Counted from the stretch's first letter, positions 1 to 7,810 are shown. The stretch: 21,580 nt of DNA from Bradyrhizobium sp. (GCA_019243075.1 JAFAUV010000353.1:1-21580); one strand, 5' to 3'. Numbers and translations: made by a program. The notes: generated from the letters alone by a model not told the origin.

Positions 1-12
1 GTGAGAATGGAA

Positions 13-50
13 GCGGCTCACGATCGGTCCACCGACGGACTGCGAGCCGC
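13..50 (-). terminator. Possible terminator hairpin after the solute-binding protein gene
   Basis: GCGGCTC (13-19) and GAGCCGC (44-50) form a perfect 7-bp stem, with an inner GTCC/GGAC pairing at 27-30 and 37-40. It begins 13 bases past the stop codon of the minus-strand solute-binding protein gene. The sequence that follows on the minus strand is only weakly T-rich, so this is at best an imperfect intrinsic terminator. Nothing else is visible in bases 1-62. Confidence 0.35.
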
Positions 51-62
51 AAGCCACTGCTC

Positions 63-1403
63 TCAGCTCCGCATGAAGCCTTCGCACTCGCCCTCGGCCC
101 AGGCGAGCGTGTCCTCCAACTTGTCGCCCCTGGCGTATCTGAGGGCCATCTTGGTCAGCGTGGCCTGCACATAGATCTGCTGCGCGATCTTCGGCGGGGC
201 CGGGGATGCCGCGATCGACAGCGTCTGATGATTGTAGGGGTTAGGGTAATGGTAGAGCGTGCCCTTCGGCGGCCCTTCCTCGGCCCAGGTCTTCAGCGTC
301 GTCAGCTTCTCGAAGGCGGGAAGGTCATAGCCGCCGCTGGCTGCGACCAGCTTTTCGATCGATGCCGGCTGCGACAGATGCAGGATGAGGCTTTTCGCCG
401 CTTCCTTGTTCTTGGAGAAGCTCCACACCGTGAGGAAGTAAGGCAGGAACGGCGCAAAACGGCCTTTCGGCCCGACCGGGAAGCCGTGCGTCCAGCACTG
501 CTCCGCAACCTGCGGCGCATCGCGCTTGGCGACCGCCCAGGCGCTCGGCGGATTCATGATCAGCGCGCCTTTGCCTGAAATCAGCCAGCGGTTGTTGGAG
601 GCGTCGTCCCATGCCGCGACGTCGGGCGGCAGGAAGGCGATCAGTTGCTTGTAATATTCGAGCGCTTGCCGGACATTGTCGGTCTTGATGGTGAGATCGC
701 CCTTGGCGTTGACCAGCTCAGCGCCGAAGGCCTGGAAGATCGCGCCGGCGGTGTCCACGGAATCGGAGGTTTCGCCGAGCCCGATGCCGAAGGGCACGCC
801 GCCCTTGGAGCAGGCTTCCGCCGCCTTCAGGAACGTGTCCAGCGTCCAGTTGTCGGCCTTGGGCGGGCTTCCGGCGGGGTACATCTCCTGCACGTCGATA
901 CCGGCGTATTTCTTCATCAAATCGATGCGGGAGCAGGGTCCCTTGATCTGGCTGCCGAGACAGATGGGAACGCCGTGCCACTTGCCGTCGAGCTGGCCGA
1001 GATACTGCACCGTGCCGTTGACCGCGCCGTTCTGCGCAATCAATTGCGTCATAACGTCGTTCATCGGTTCGAGCAGCTCGGTCTCGGCATGCGGCCACCA
1101 GGTCGGCATCGCCATGATGTCATGGCCCGACTTGGCCTGAGCTTCGGAGGCGATCGTCACCAGGTTCTTGTTGCCGTTGCTGGTGATGTAATCGATCTGG
1201 ACCTCTACCTTTTCCTTGGCCGCCCATTCGTTGACGAGAGTCCTGGAGGTGTCATTGGCGCCGGGAACCCAGTGATCCCAAAAGCCGATGGAGAGGCTGC
1301 CGGCGGCGCGGGCGGACCGGACGAAGGGCGCGGTGACCAGCGCCGCAGAGGACAAGGCGGTGGCTGCAACGAATTGACGCCGGGTGAGCTTTCTCCGTGA
1401 CAT
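63..1403 (-). CDS. ABC transporter extracellular solute-binding protein (sugar type), Tat-exported
   Basis: 446-aa periplasmic binding protein of the family 1 type that delivers a carbohydrate-like ligand to an ABC importer. The N-terminus has a twin-arginine signal (MSRRKLTRRQFVAA) with a hydrophobic stretch ending near ARAAG, so it should be exported folded by the Tat system. The mature part has the usual features of this family: an early GFWDHW strand, an 'AMPTWWPHAE' region and a long C-terminal helical lobe. I chose ATG 1403 because AGGGAGGAA lies just upstream and the signal peptide begins there; the frame stays open to 1526, but that extension is low-complexity (ITIITTSTRR) and would bury the Tat motif. 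No permease or ATPase gene is in the window; they may lie beyond the left edge. The ligand cannot be told from sequence. Confidence 0.9.
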   Translation of the reverse strand: MSRRKLTRRQFVAATALSSAALVTAPFVRSARAAGSLSIGFWDHWVPGANDTSRTLVNEWAAKEKVEVQIDYITSNGNKNLVTIASEAQAKSGHDIMAMPTWWPHAETELLEPMNDVMTQLIAQNGAVNGTVQYLGQLDGKWHGVPICLGSQIKGPCSRIDLMKKYAGIDVQEMYPAGSPPKADNWTLDTFLKAAEACSKGGVPFGIGLGETSDSVDTAGAIFQAFGAELVNAKGDLTIKTDNVRQALEYYKQLIAFLPPDVAAWDDASNNRWLISGKGALIMNPPSAWAVAKRDAPQVAEQCWTHGFPVGPKGRFAPFLPYFLTVWSFSKNKEAAKSLILHLSQPASIEKLVAASGGYDLPAFEKLTTLKTWAEEGPPKGTLYHYPNPYNHQTLSIAASPAPPKIAQQIYVQATLTKMALRYARGDKLEDTLAWAEGECEGFMRS

Positions 1404-1870
1404 TGGCGTTCCTCCCTGGTTGGCCAAATCGGAAATGTCGGGAAATCTCGCTGCTGTTCTTCTCGTTGATGTTGTTATTATTGTTATTGTTCGCTGGCCT
1501 GTCGCAGCGCAGATTTCGTCGAACATGATCAGAGCAGAATTGCCGGCTGCTGTCGAGAAATCAGGTGAGTGAGCTTCTAGTACTAATGTTGTGCGTCAAA
1601 GGCGACCAAGGCCATCTTCTCCCGGAGCCGCCGCCGCGAACCGCATATTGCGTCGCACACGATAGCCCCCGGCGGAGTCACTTTCGGCTGGCGCAAATCT
1701 GCCGCAGTCAAGCGTAACAGGTTCGAAGGCCGAGCTTTTCTTGACCGCGCGCCAAGCAGGCCGCGCTAGACGAAATCGGCGGCGGCACGCTAGAATCGCG
1801 ATCGGCGGCGCGTCGGCCGCTTCCCCCAAAATCCAGCCAAGTCAATCCAGATCGATCAGGAGACCGAACC
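1404..1870. promoter_or_regulatory. 467-bp divergent intergenic region, with an AC/AT-rich leader tract and a candidate promoter
   Basis: This gap separates the solute-binding protein gene (minus) from the LTXXQ gene (plus). On the minus strand, 1465-1492 reads as a run of AAC/AAT-type triplets about 60 bases before the start codon, unusual in this GC-rich sequence and probably in the mRNA leader. On the plus strand, TTGACC (1741-1746) and GCTAGA (1765-1770), 18 bases apart, form a plausible vegetative promoter about 100 bases before the ATG at 1871. An AGGAGA Shine-Dalgarno precedes that ATG. The rest (about 1500-1740) shows no gene I can support. Confidence 0.4.
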
Positions 1871-2623
1871 ATGACCAGCCCGACTTCACGCCTGCATACA
1901 GGGCTGAGATTGTGTGTCGGGCTTGGGGTGGCCGCCGTCCTTCTCGTCAACGCACCGGCGATCTTGGACGCGCAAGGTCTGGTCAAGGGCGTGGAGCAGG
2001 GCGCCCGCGAAGGCAACAAGGCCGCAGGTCCGGTCGGCGGCGTTCTGGGCGGCGCGATCGGCGGTGTGGTCGGCGTCGTCGGCGGCGTGGTCGGAGCGGT
2101 CGCCGGCACCGGCAACACCAATACCCCGAACGGCAAGTCGGCTAACGACAAGAACGGTCAGGGGACCGTCGCCGACAAGCAGGGCGCCGCGAAGAGCGCG
2201 AAGGTCGCCAGGGTTACCAAGGACAACAAGCCGGTCCAGGTGCTGACGCAAGACGGTGCGCCACAGCTCACGGCCGACCAGATCGTCGCCACCAGCGACG
2301 CCGATATCGAGCGGATCAAGAACGAGCTGAACCTCACCGCGGAGCAGGAGAAGAACTGGTCCGGCTTCTCCAGCGCCATGCACTATCTCGGCCATAACGG
2401 AGCCGACCGGCTCAATCTGCGCATCGCCCGCGCGCAGCGCGATCCGCCGGACGACATCATCGAGCAGATGCGCAACGAGGCGCAGTTTCTGGTCGATCGC
2501 GCCCAGGACCAGCGCAACGTCGCGGATGCCGCCGAGCCGCTCTACGCCAGCCTCGACGACAAGCAGAAGCAGATTTTCATCGATGAAATGGTTCGTCTGA
2601 GCCACGAACGCGGGCTCGATTAG
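1871..2623 (+). CDS. Secreted LTXXQ-motif (Spy/CpxP-like) protein
   Basis: 250-aa exported protein. Residues 10-36 form a signal sequence or N-terminal anchor. Residues 53-80 are a glycine/valine-rich stretch (GGVLGGAIGGVVG) like glycine-zipper segments of envelope proteins. A polar linker follows, then a helical C-terminal half with LTAEQ at 155-159 and LDDKQ at 228-232, the LTXXQ signature of Spy/CpxP-type periplasmic proteins. Spy and CpxP bind unfolded or misfolded envelope proteins; the same role here is inference, and many alphaproteobacterial family members are uncharacterised. The start is supported by AGGAGA spaced correctly before ATG. It stands alone, with its own candidate promoter and a strong hairpin after the stop. 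Confidence 0.8.
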   Translation: MTSPTSRLHTGLRLCVGLGVAAVLLVNAPAILDAQGLVKGVEQGAREGNKAAGPVGGVLGGAIGGVVGVVGGVVGAVAGTGNTNTPNGKSANDKNGQGTVADKQGAAKSAKVARVTKDNKPVQVLTQDGAPQLTADQIVATSDADIERIKNELNLTAEQEKNWSGFSSAMHYLGHNGADRLNLRIARAQRDPPDDIIEQMRNEAQFLVDRAQDQRNVADAAEPLYASLDDKQKQIFIDEMVRLSHERGLD

Positions 2624-2644
2624 CGCGCATTCGGAGTCGGCCGA

Positions 2645-2696
2645 ATAGCCGGGTACGCGTGCCCTGGGGTAGGTTAAAGGCCCGGCACCCGGCTAT
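2645..2696 (+). terminator. Long hairpin after the LTXXQ gene
   Basis: ATAGCCGGGT (2645-2654) and ACCCGGCTAT (2687-2696) are a perfect 10-bp inverted repeat, with GCC (2661-2663) able to pair with GGC (2684-2686) inside. It starts 22 bases past the stop codon. No T-run follows, so it may be a Rho-assisted end, an mRNA 3' stabilising structure or an extragenic palindrome rather than a classical intrinsic terminator. Confidence 0.5.
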
Positions 2697-2811
2697 CCTG
2701 CCGCAGCGGCGCGGCGGCTCACGTCGCCATCCAATGATGAAGAAAAGCAGACCTAATCGCGCCTGAGAGATGGCTCGGCCGTGACGTTGTCGGGTTAGTC
2801 TTTACGATGTC

Positions 2812-2860
2812 CTTCATATCTCATGATGAGGAGCGCGGAACGCGCGTCCCGCACGAGCAG
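2812..2860. repeat. Possible degenerate copy of a short palindromic intergenic repeat
   Basis: The stretch CTCATGATGAGGAGCGCGGA followed by CGCGCGTC resembles a repeat I associate with Bradyrhizobium and Rhodopseudomonas genomes (a CTCATxxTGAGGAG arm, a GC-rich stem, then a CGTCTCG-like arm). GCGCG (2833-2837) and CGCGC (2841-2845) form a short stem around GAA. The right arm is poorly preserved. Recognition is from memory. The rest of 2697-2883 shows nothing else. Confidence 0.25.
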
Positions 2861-2883
2861 CGCGTCGGTTAGGGCCCGGGCGT

Positions 2884-4077
2884 TCAGACCCAGGTCAGGT
2901 CGGCATCCACGCCGAGCATCCAGGCGCCGACGGTTTCGAAATGGCTGGCCCGACCTTGCAATTGCTGGGTCACGGTGTGGATGTCGCGGAAACGGCGCTC
3001 CAGCGGATGGGTGTCGAAGATGGCGGTGGCGCCGGCCGCATGATAGGCGAAGTCGACGGCCTCGCGTGCCGTATGGATCGCATGGGTCGAGGCCATGCGG
3101 ATGGTGATGCGCTGCTCGACAGTGATCATCGAGCCGGCGCAGAGATGTTTCCAGATCTCCGCCATCGATTGCAGGAGGTAGGCGCGCGCGGCACGCAGAT
3201 TGACCTCGGCCTGCGCCAGGCCTGCCTGGACCACGGCATTGTCCCTGATCGGGCTCTTGTTGCCGCGCGGAATCTTGTTCTTGGCGAGATCAAGGAAACA
3301 GTCGAGCGCGCCGCGGGCGATGCCGCAGGCAACACCCGCAAAGCCGACCTGGTAGCAGGTTCCGTTGCCCATTCGGTAGAGCGGACCGTGCTCGCGGCAT
3401 TCGCGCTCGAACTCACGGGTAATGGAATGATCGGCGCGAACGAAGAAATCGTTGAGGGCGAACTGGTCGCTGGCGGTGCCGCGAAGGCCCACCGTGTTCC
3501 AGATGTCGGTCCATTCGACATCTTCGGTTCGGACCAGCATGGTGCGCTCCGCCTGCAAGCCGTTGTCCTCGAGCCTGGGCGAACCGTCTTGCTTGAAGAT
3601 CGGGCAGTGGGCGCCGAGCCAGCTGGCATGGCGGCCGCCGGAGGCAAAGGCCCAGACGCCGGTGACCCGGTAGCCGCCATCGCATTCGACCGCCTTGACC
3701 CGCGGCCCAGGCCCCCAGGCCAGCACGGCGCGGCGATCTTCGCCGAAGATCGCCCTTGCCACCGGCAGATCGAGATAGGCCGCCGACATCGCGCAGCCGC
3801 CGGCCTGGCTCAGGCACCAGGCCGTGGAGGCATCGGCCTGTGCGATGGTCTCGATGACATGGAAGAAGGTGACCGGATCGGTCTCGATCCCATTCGAGGA
3901 GCGCGGCAAGAGCAGCCGGAACAGCTCCGCCTCATGCAGTTTGTCGAGCAGCGCCGGCGGCAGCCGCCGCTGCTGCTCGATTTCGGCGGCAGCGGCCGCG
4001 ACCGCTTCCCGGACGGCTTCGGCCCGTGCGACCACGGTTCGATCGCCGGCCAATTCAGCGGACGTCGCAACCAACAT
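2884..4077 (-). CDS. Acyl-CoA-dehydrogenase-fold flavoprotein, probably a flavin-dependent monooxygenase (HsaA/DszC type)
   Basis: 397-aa protein of the acyl-CoA dehydrogenase superfamily. The N-terminal helical domain (about 1-120) contains the typical ADASTAWCLSQAGG segment. The middle beta domain has the GYRVTGVWAFASGG strand and the LRGTASDQFALNDFFV motif. The C-terminal helical domain ends with a HAAGATAIFDTHPLERRFRD segment, typical of the acyl-CoA dehydrogenase type 2 C-terminal domain found in two-component flavin monooxygenases such as HsaA and DszC. It could oxygenate an aromatic or acyl substrate with reduced flavin from a partner reductase, but no reductase gene is adjacent. I chose ATG 4077 because it is 8 bases past the transporter stop, with GGAGG inside that gene's end; the open frame continues to 4692 but overlaps the transporter. 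Probably translated from the transporter mRNA. Exact substrate unknown. Confidence 0.8.
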   Translation of the reverse strand: MLVATSAELAGDRTVVARAEAVREAVAAAAAEIEQQRRLPPALLDKLHEAELFRLLLPRSSNGIETDPVTFFHVIETIAQADASTAWCLSQAGGCAMSAAYLDLPVARAIFGEDRRAVLAWGPGPRVKAVECDGGYRVTGVWAFASGGRHASWLGAHCPIFKQDGSPRLEDNGLQAERTMLVRTEDVEWTDIWNTVGLRGTASDQFALNDFFVRADHSITREFERECREHGPLYRMGNGTCYQVGFAGVACGIARGALDCFLDLAKNKIPRGNKSPIRDNAVVQAGLAQAEVNLRAARAYLLQSMAEIWKHLCAGSMITVEQRITIRMASTHAIHTAREAVDFAYHAAGATAIFDTHPLERRFRDIHTVTQQLQGRASHFETVGAWMLGVDADLTWV

Positions 4078-4085
4078 GTTCTGTT

Positions 4086-5495
4086 CTATGCCTCCCGCAC
4101 CCGGGCCGTGGCCGTTACCGCTGCGGCGCCGGCGTTCAGCTCGCGGTCGATCTCCTCGATCGACTTGCCGCGGGTTTCGATGCCGAAGAAATAATAGACA
4201 ATACCGGCCATCAGGAACCAGCAGCCGAGATAGATCAATGCCAGGGGTATTTCCGGCAACGGCACGTCCGGCTTCAGGTAGTTGTTGGATCCGACGATCA
4301 GCGCAAGCCCGAGGGGGCCGAGTATCTTGCCGATGCCGCCAAAGCCATAGGCCGAGCCCATGCCCGAGGTGCGCAGATGCGAGGGCCAGATTTCGGCGGC
4401 GTAAGGTCCGACAATGGCAAAGCCGCCGTCGGCAAAGAAGAAGGTGAGCGCGAGGATCAGCCAGAACGCCGACCAGTCGCCCCACATCACGTTGTAATGA
4501 TAGCCGGCGACGATGGTGAGCAGGCCGGCGCCGAAGCCGAGGAGGCCGCCGGCCTTGCGCCGCCCCATCAGCTCCGAGAAGTAGGAGAACGAGACGCGGC
4601 CGATGAAACCGAAGATGCTGAGCAGGATCATCATCTTCGAGGCCTGTTGCGGGCTGACCTTCAACAACAGCACGAACAGCGATGGCGCCCACAGCGTGAT
4701 GCCATAGACGCCGGTCTGCGCGCCGGCATTGCCGAGCCAGGAGACGACAAGGCTGCGCGGATATTTGAAGAGGTCAAGCCAGTTCGCGGTGACGACGGGC
4801 CCGGCGTCGGCCGCGGTCGGCATCGCTAGCGACGACGGAGCGACCTGCAGTGCCCAGGCGAGCGATTTGCGCGCTTCCTCATAGCGGCCTTGGCGGCAGA
4901 GCCAGCGCGGGCTTTCGGGAACCCAAAGACGGATCAGCAATACGAGCAGCGCCGGCAACACGCCGATCGCGAACAACATCCGCCACTGGTCGGCGCCGGT
5001 AAATGCGCCGAGCACCGCTCCGACGCCGACGCCGAGCGGAATCACGCAGGTGACAAGACCGCCGACAAAGCCGCGCCTGGAAGAGGGCATGAACTCCTGA
5101 ACCAGCGGCAGGTCGACGCAATAGAGACCGCCAACCCCGGTGCCGACAAAGAAGCGCATCACCGTGAGATAGATCCAGCCATTGTCGGGCGTGAAATAGA
5201 GCAGGCCGGTCGCGATCGAGAAGTTCAGCACGGTTCCGATGAAGACGATGCGGCGGCCGATGCGATCGGCGAGCCAGCCCCAGGCGTAGGCGCCAAGGAT
5301 CGCGCCGAGCCCGGAACTCATCAGCACGATTGCCGATTGACCGAAGGTGAGCTTCCAGGGTCCGATCAGGAAGGCGAGCACGAAGCCGATCAAAAAGTAG
5401 TCGAAGAATTCCAGCGCGTCGCCGATGATGGCGGCAGCCAGAATCTTGATCTGGTTGGCGGTCAGTCTCGTTCGCCGATCGAGTTCATCAAACAT
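4086..5495 (-). CDS. MFS transporter (aromatic acid or metabolite:H+ symporter type)
   Basis: 469-aa inner-membrane protein with about twelve hydrophobic segments in two halves and a longer central loop around 200-240. Family motifs include GDALEFFDYFLIGFV in TM1, WGWLADRIGRR between TM2 and TM3 (the MFS G-x-L-a-D-r-x-G-R-k/r-x loop), PESPRWL before the central loop, and a second, weaker loop motif SYFSELMGRRKAGG. Acidic residues in TM1 fit proton-coupled uptake as in AAHS and metabolite:H+ symporters. ATG 5495 has GGGGAGGA just upstream. It is the first gene of a two-gene unit with the flavin monooxygenase-like protein, which suggests uptake of that enzyme's substrate. The substrate itself cannot be read from the sequence. 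Confidence 0.9.
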   Translation of the reverse strand: MFDELDRRTRLTANQIKILAAAIIGDALEFFDYFLIGFVLAFLIGPWKLTFGQSAIVLMSSGLGAILGAYAWGWLADRIGRRIVFIGTVLNFSIATGLLYFTPDNGWIYLTVMRFFVGTGVGGLYCVDLPLVQEFMPSSRRGFVGGLVTCVIPLGVGVGAVLGAFTGADQWRMLFAIGVLPALLVLLIRLWVPESPRWLCRQGRYEEARKSLAWALQVAPSSLAMPTAADAGPVVTANWLDLFKYPRSLVVSWLGNAGAQTGVYGITLWAPSLFVLLLKVSPQQASKMMILLSIFGFIGRVSFSYFSELMGRRKAGGLLGFGAGLLTIVAGYHYNVMWGDWSAFWLILALTFFFADGGFAIVGPYAAEIWPSHLRTSGMGSAYGFGGIGKILGPLGLALIVGSNNYLKPDVPLPEIPLALIYLGCWFLMAGIVYYFFGIETRGKSIEEIDRELNAGAAAVTATARVREA

Positions 5496-5674
5496 GGCGT
5501 CCTCCCCGGCGCCTGTTCATTGTTTAAGGGCGTGCGTCGCGCCTGCGCATCACCGTCCCGGCCAGGCTAACCTGCGACGAGCGAGAACGGCAAGGGGCGT
5601 CATGAAAGCGCCGCCTTGGAGGATCGCAGGCCTGCCGGTTTGTTTAAGGTTTGCCTCTATTCTATTCGCAGGCG

Positions 5675-5971
5675 ATGTCATCAGAGCAAAAAGCCATGGA
5701 CGAGCGGCGCAAACATCCCCGAACCGAGATCGATGAGCCGGGCCTTGTCTCGGCCGGCGGATCGGTCATGCATTGCGTGGTGCGCAACATCTCGCCCGAA
5801 GGAGCCGCGATCGAGGTCGACAATCCAGCCTTCGTGCCGGCGCGCTTCCGCCTCGTCATGCATAACGGGGCCGAGGTCCACGAATGCAGCATCGCCTGGA
5901 TCCAGAAAAACCGGGTCGGCCTGACCTTCATTGCGGTGCCGCAAGCCGACCGAAGGGGCGAGGGCGGTTGA
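5675..5971 (+). CDS. PilZ domain protein (probable cyclic-di-GMP receptor)
   Basis: 98-aa single-domain PilZ protein. Both c-di-GMP binding signatures are present: the arginine-rich ERRKHPR near the N-terminus and NISPEG (NxSxxG) in the first strands. The remainder matches the small PilZ barrel, ending in WIQKNRVGLTFI. Small PilZ proteins bind c-di-GMP and pass the signal to a partner by contact, often affecting motility or exopolysaccharide; the partner is not evident. The start is uncertain. ATG 5675 gives MSSEQKAMDERRKHPR, ATG 5696 gives MDERRKHPR, and a TTG at 5651 is also in frame; none has a strong Shine-Dalgarno. The gene is divergent from the MFS transporter. Confidence 0.85.
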   Translation: MSSEQKAMDERRKHPRTEIDEPGLVSAGGSVMHCVVRNISPEGAAIEVDNPAFVPARFRLVMHNGAEVHECSIAWIQKNRVGLTFIAVPQADRRGEGG

Positions 5972-5984
5972 AGCCGCCGCCGGC

Positions 5985-6287
5985 TCAACCGCCGTCCAAG
6001 GACACGCGCACCACCCCGGCCTTCATGATGCCGAGGGCGCGGGCGGCGGCGACCGATATGTCGATGACGCGTCCCCTCACGAACGGACCACGATCATTGA
6101 CCCGGCAGCGGATCGAGCGTCCGCTATAGGACACAATCACGAAACTGCCCATCGGCCTCGTCCTATGGGCGCAGGTCATTTCCCCGGAATGTCCACGCCC
6201 GCCGTAATAAGAAGCCAAGCCGGATTCGGCATACGCGCTGGAAGCGGCTGCAAGCGCCGCCATCATGGTGAGAGGAATGCGATACAA
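5985..6287 (-). CDS. Minimal RlpA-like double-psi beta-barrel protein, secreted
   Basis: 100-aa exported protein. After a signal sequence ending ASSAYA it begins ESGLASYYGG, followed by TCAHRTRPMG and CRVNDRGPFVRGRVIDIS, the hallmark of the RlpA-like barrel (GLASxYG, AHRTLPxG, NDRGPFxxGRxIDLS). RlpA proteins act at septal or naked-glycan peptidoglycan and some are lytic transglycosylases. This copy has only the barrel, no SPOR domain, and the usual loop between YYG and AHRT is shortened. I chose TTG 6287 because GAGGGG sits 6 bases upstream and a compact signal peptide results. The frame stays open to TTG 6410 (141 aa), but that extension has no Shine-Dalgarno and would bury the signal peptide. 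Confidence 0.75.
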   Translation of the reverse strand: MYRIPLTMMAALAAASSAYAESGLASYYGGRGHSGEMTCAHRTRPMGSFVIVSYSGRSIRCRVNDRGPFVRGRVIDISVAAARALGIMKAGVVRVSLDGG

Positions 6288-6601
6288 ATGGGGCCCCTCG
6301 GTGCTCCGCCGCCGCGGCGACAAGCTTTTGGAACCAACCCGGTTCCTCCGCATAGCCGGAATGAGCAGGGAAATTTTCCGGTTGGGCGCGTCGGCGGCTA
6401 GCTGCCGCAACGTGGAATGCCGGCTTGGCGGGTGACGAGAAGTGCACGAGGCCCGGAGTGCCTAGGAGTCCGGACCTCGCGACTTACCCTCCCCCGCAGG
6501 GCCAAACGCAGTGAACTCTTAGTCAAAAGCGGATTGGAGTCCTAGACCGTACGATTACGGTGCAACGGACGGCGTCACGTATGCGCGCGCGCAGGGAAAC
6601 G
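6288..6601. promoter_or_regulatory. 314-bp intergenic region upstream of the rlpA-like gene
   Basis: This gap lies between the rlpA-like start and the dsbA-like stop, both minus strand. It holds a 6-bp hairpin GGAACC/GGTTCC (6330-6335, 6341-6346) in the likely leader of the rlpA-like mRNA. A longer imperfect stem, GAGGCCCGGA (6448-6457) against TCCGGACCTC (6469-6478), has one mismatch and extends by one C-G pair. A GCGCGCGC run lies near 6584-6592. I could not identify a convincing promoter or any additional gene. Confidence 0.4.
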
Positions 6602-7261
6602 TCAGTGTTTCAACAGTGACGTGAGCTTGGCTTCAAGCTCCTCGAACGACATCGACCCCTTCAACTTCTCGCCGTTGATGAAGAAGGTTGGCGTCACGTC
6701 CACCTTCAACCTGCGATAGGCGAAATTCTGATCGGCCTGGAGCTTGTCGAGTGCGGCATCGTTCTTCACGCAGCCTTCGACGTCATGCTGGCTCATGCCG
6801 TATTTGGCCCCGATGTCGGTCAGCGTGTCGGTGGTATGCTCGACCACCTCCTGCTGCCGCCGAAACATCATCAGGGTGACGTCGAAAAACTTTGCAGCGT
6901 TGTCCTTGGCGATGCAGCGCGCGAGGATCGACGCCGCGGCGGCCTTGACGTCGAGCGGAAACTCGCGCGAGACGAAGCGCACCTTGCCGGGGTCGATGTA
7001 TTTGGTCTGCAGCATCGGGAAAACGTTTTCGGCGAATGCCGCGCAGTGCGGACAGGTCAGCGAGGAATATTCGATGACCGTGATCGGCGCGGTGGCAGAG
7101 CCGAGCGCCATGTCGGGTAGGCCGACGGGATTTGCCAGCAGCCCAGCGATGTCGTTTTCTGCCTTGGTCGTTTCGGAGGGAGGAGGGGCAGACCGGGCGT
7201 CAAAGGCCGGAAGCGTGGCCAGGACGGCCACGGCGAGGGCCGCGCGAGGCGAGAATGGCAA
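6602..7261 (-). CDS. DsbA-family thiol:disulfide oxidoreductase, secreted
   Basis: 219-aa exported protein of the DsbA/BdbD-like thioredoxin-fold family. A signal sequence (AALAVAVLATLPAFDARS) is followed by the thioredoxin core with active site CPHC in SSLTCPHCAAF (about C70 and C73), an inserted helical domain, and the cis-proline loop VTPTFFING. The CPHC active site is that of oxidising DsbA proteins, so it probably introduces disulfides in periplasmic proteins. A TTG at 7261 has AAGGAA seven bases upstream and is my preferred start; GTG 7285 (227 aa) is the alternative, with a weak Shine-Dalgarno. The 42-aa membrane protein gene lies just upstream on the same strand and may share the transcript. 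Confidence 0.85.
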   Translation of the reverse strand: MPFSPRAALAVAVLATLPAFDARSAPPPSETTKAENDIAGLLANPVGLPDMALGSATAPITVIEYSSLTCPHCAAFAENVFPMLQTKYIDPGKVRFVSREFPLDVKAAAASILARCIAKDNAAKFFDVTLMMFRRQQEVVEHTTDTLTDIGAKYGMSQHDVEGCVKNDAALDKLQADQNFAYRRLKVDVTPTFFINGEKLKGSMSFEELEAKLTSLLKH

Positions 7262-7318
7262 TGGAATGTTCCTTGGCAGCGGCACCCGTGCCCGCTCGCG
7301 GAATGCCGGACCGAAAGA

Positions 7319-7447
7319 CTAGAGCCAGACGGCGTTCAGGTCCATGCCGCAGGCGACCATGCCAAATGACACCGCCAGACCAAGGCAAGACAACATCGAG
7401 ATCGCCTTGAAGGAGCGATCCGCAGCGATCGAAGCAATCAGTTTCAT
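7319..7447 (-). CDS. Small single-pass membrane protein, 42 aa
   Basis: The frame from ATG 7447 encodes a short basic/polar start (MKLIASIAADRSFKAIS) and one hydrophobic segment (MLSCLGLAVSFGMVACGM) ending DLNAVWL. AAAGGG lies about 5 bases before the ATG. The shape is like short alphaproteobacterial membrane proteins of unknown function. The frame is open upstream to 7594 but without a signal for an earlier start. It sits directly upstream of the dsbA-like gene. I do not recognise a family and assign no function; the call rests on ribosome site, hydrophobic pattern and location. Confidence 0.5.
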   Translation of the reverse strand: MKLIASIAADRSFKAISMLSCLGLAVSFGMVACGMDLNAVWL

Positions 7448-7603
7448 GGGGGCCCTTTCTGTCGGCCCAACGAGGCCTCGAAGGGGCATCCTTAGATCAA
7501 AAAACTTTATGGCCGATTGCCCGATATCGTTAATGCAATCGCAAGAAAACGCAGCATCATCGGACAGACTAAGGGCCGGCGGACAAAGACGCACGGCCGG
7601 GCC

Positions 7604-7810
7604 TCATCGGCCAGGCGGCGCGCCCAATACTTTTGCGATGGTCGAAGCCGTCATCGCGGCGCGATCGGTAGCGACCTGAGCCGCCAGCCGGTCCTTGGCC
7701 CTTTCCTCGATCAGAAGACTGATCAGCGCCAGGCGCTTGCTTTCGTCGACCGCCTCGGCCAGCAATTGCCGATAGCGATGGTAGTCGAAGCCCGTACCCT
7801 GGTTACGCAT
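7604..7810 (-). CDS. Small hypothetical protein, 68 aa
   Basis: The frame from ATG 7810 encodes MRNQGTGFDYHRYRQLLAEA followed by a charged, probably helical region (DESKRLALISLLIEERAKDR) and an alanine-rich tail. A GGGGGG stretch about 6 bases upstream may serve as ribosome site. An earlier in-frame ATG at 7858 would add 16 residues. No signal peptide, membrane segment or known motif is visible. The heptad-like Leu/Ile spacing suggests a small helical protein. Function unknown. Confidence 0.5.
   Translation of the reverse strand: MRNQGTGFDYHRYRQLLAEAVDESKRLALISLLIEERAKDRLAAQVATDRAAMTASTIAKVLGAPPGR

Noticed and set aside
1404..1526. N-terminal extension of the solute-binding protein by 41 residues
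   Set aside because: Low-complexity coding, buries the Tat signal, and a strong ribosome site points to ATG 1403.
2941..4194. 417-aa plus-strand open frame
   Set aside because: Antisense to the flavoprotein and transporter genes, which have clear family motifs; a high-GC mirror frame.
4078..4692. Upstream extension of the flavoprotein frame
   Set aside because: Out-of-frame reading of the MFS gene; the extension has no domain features and is rich in Arg and Gly.
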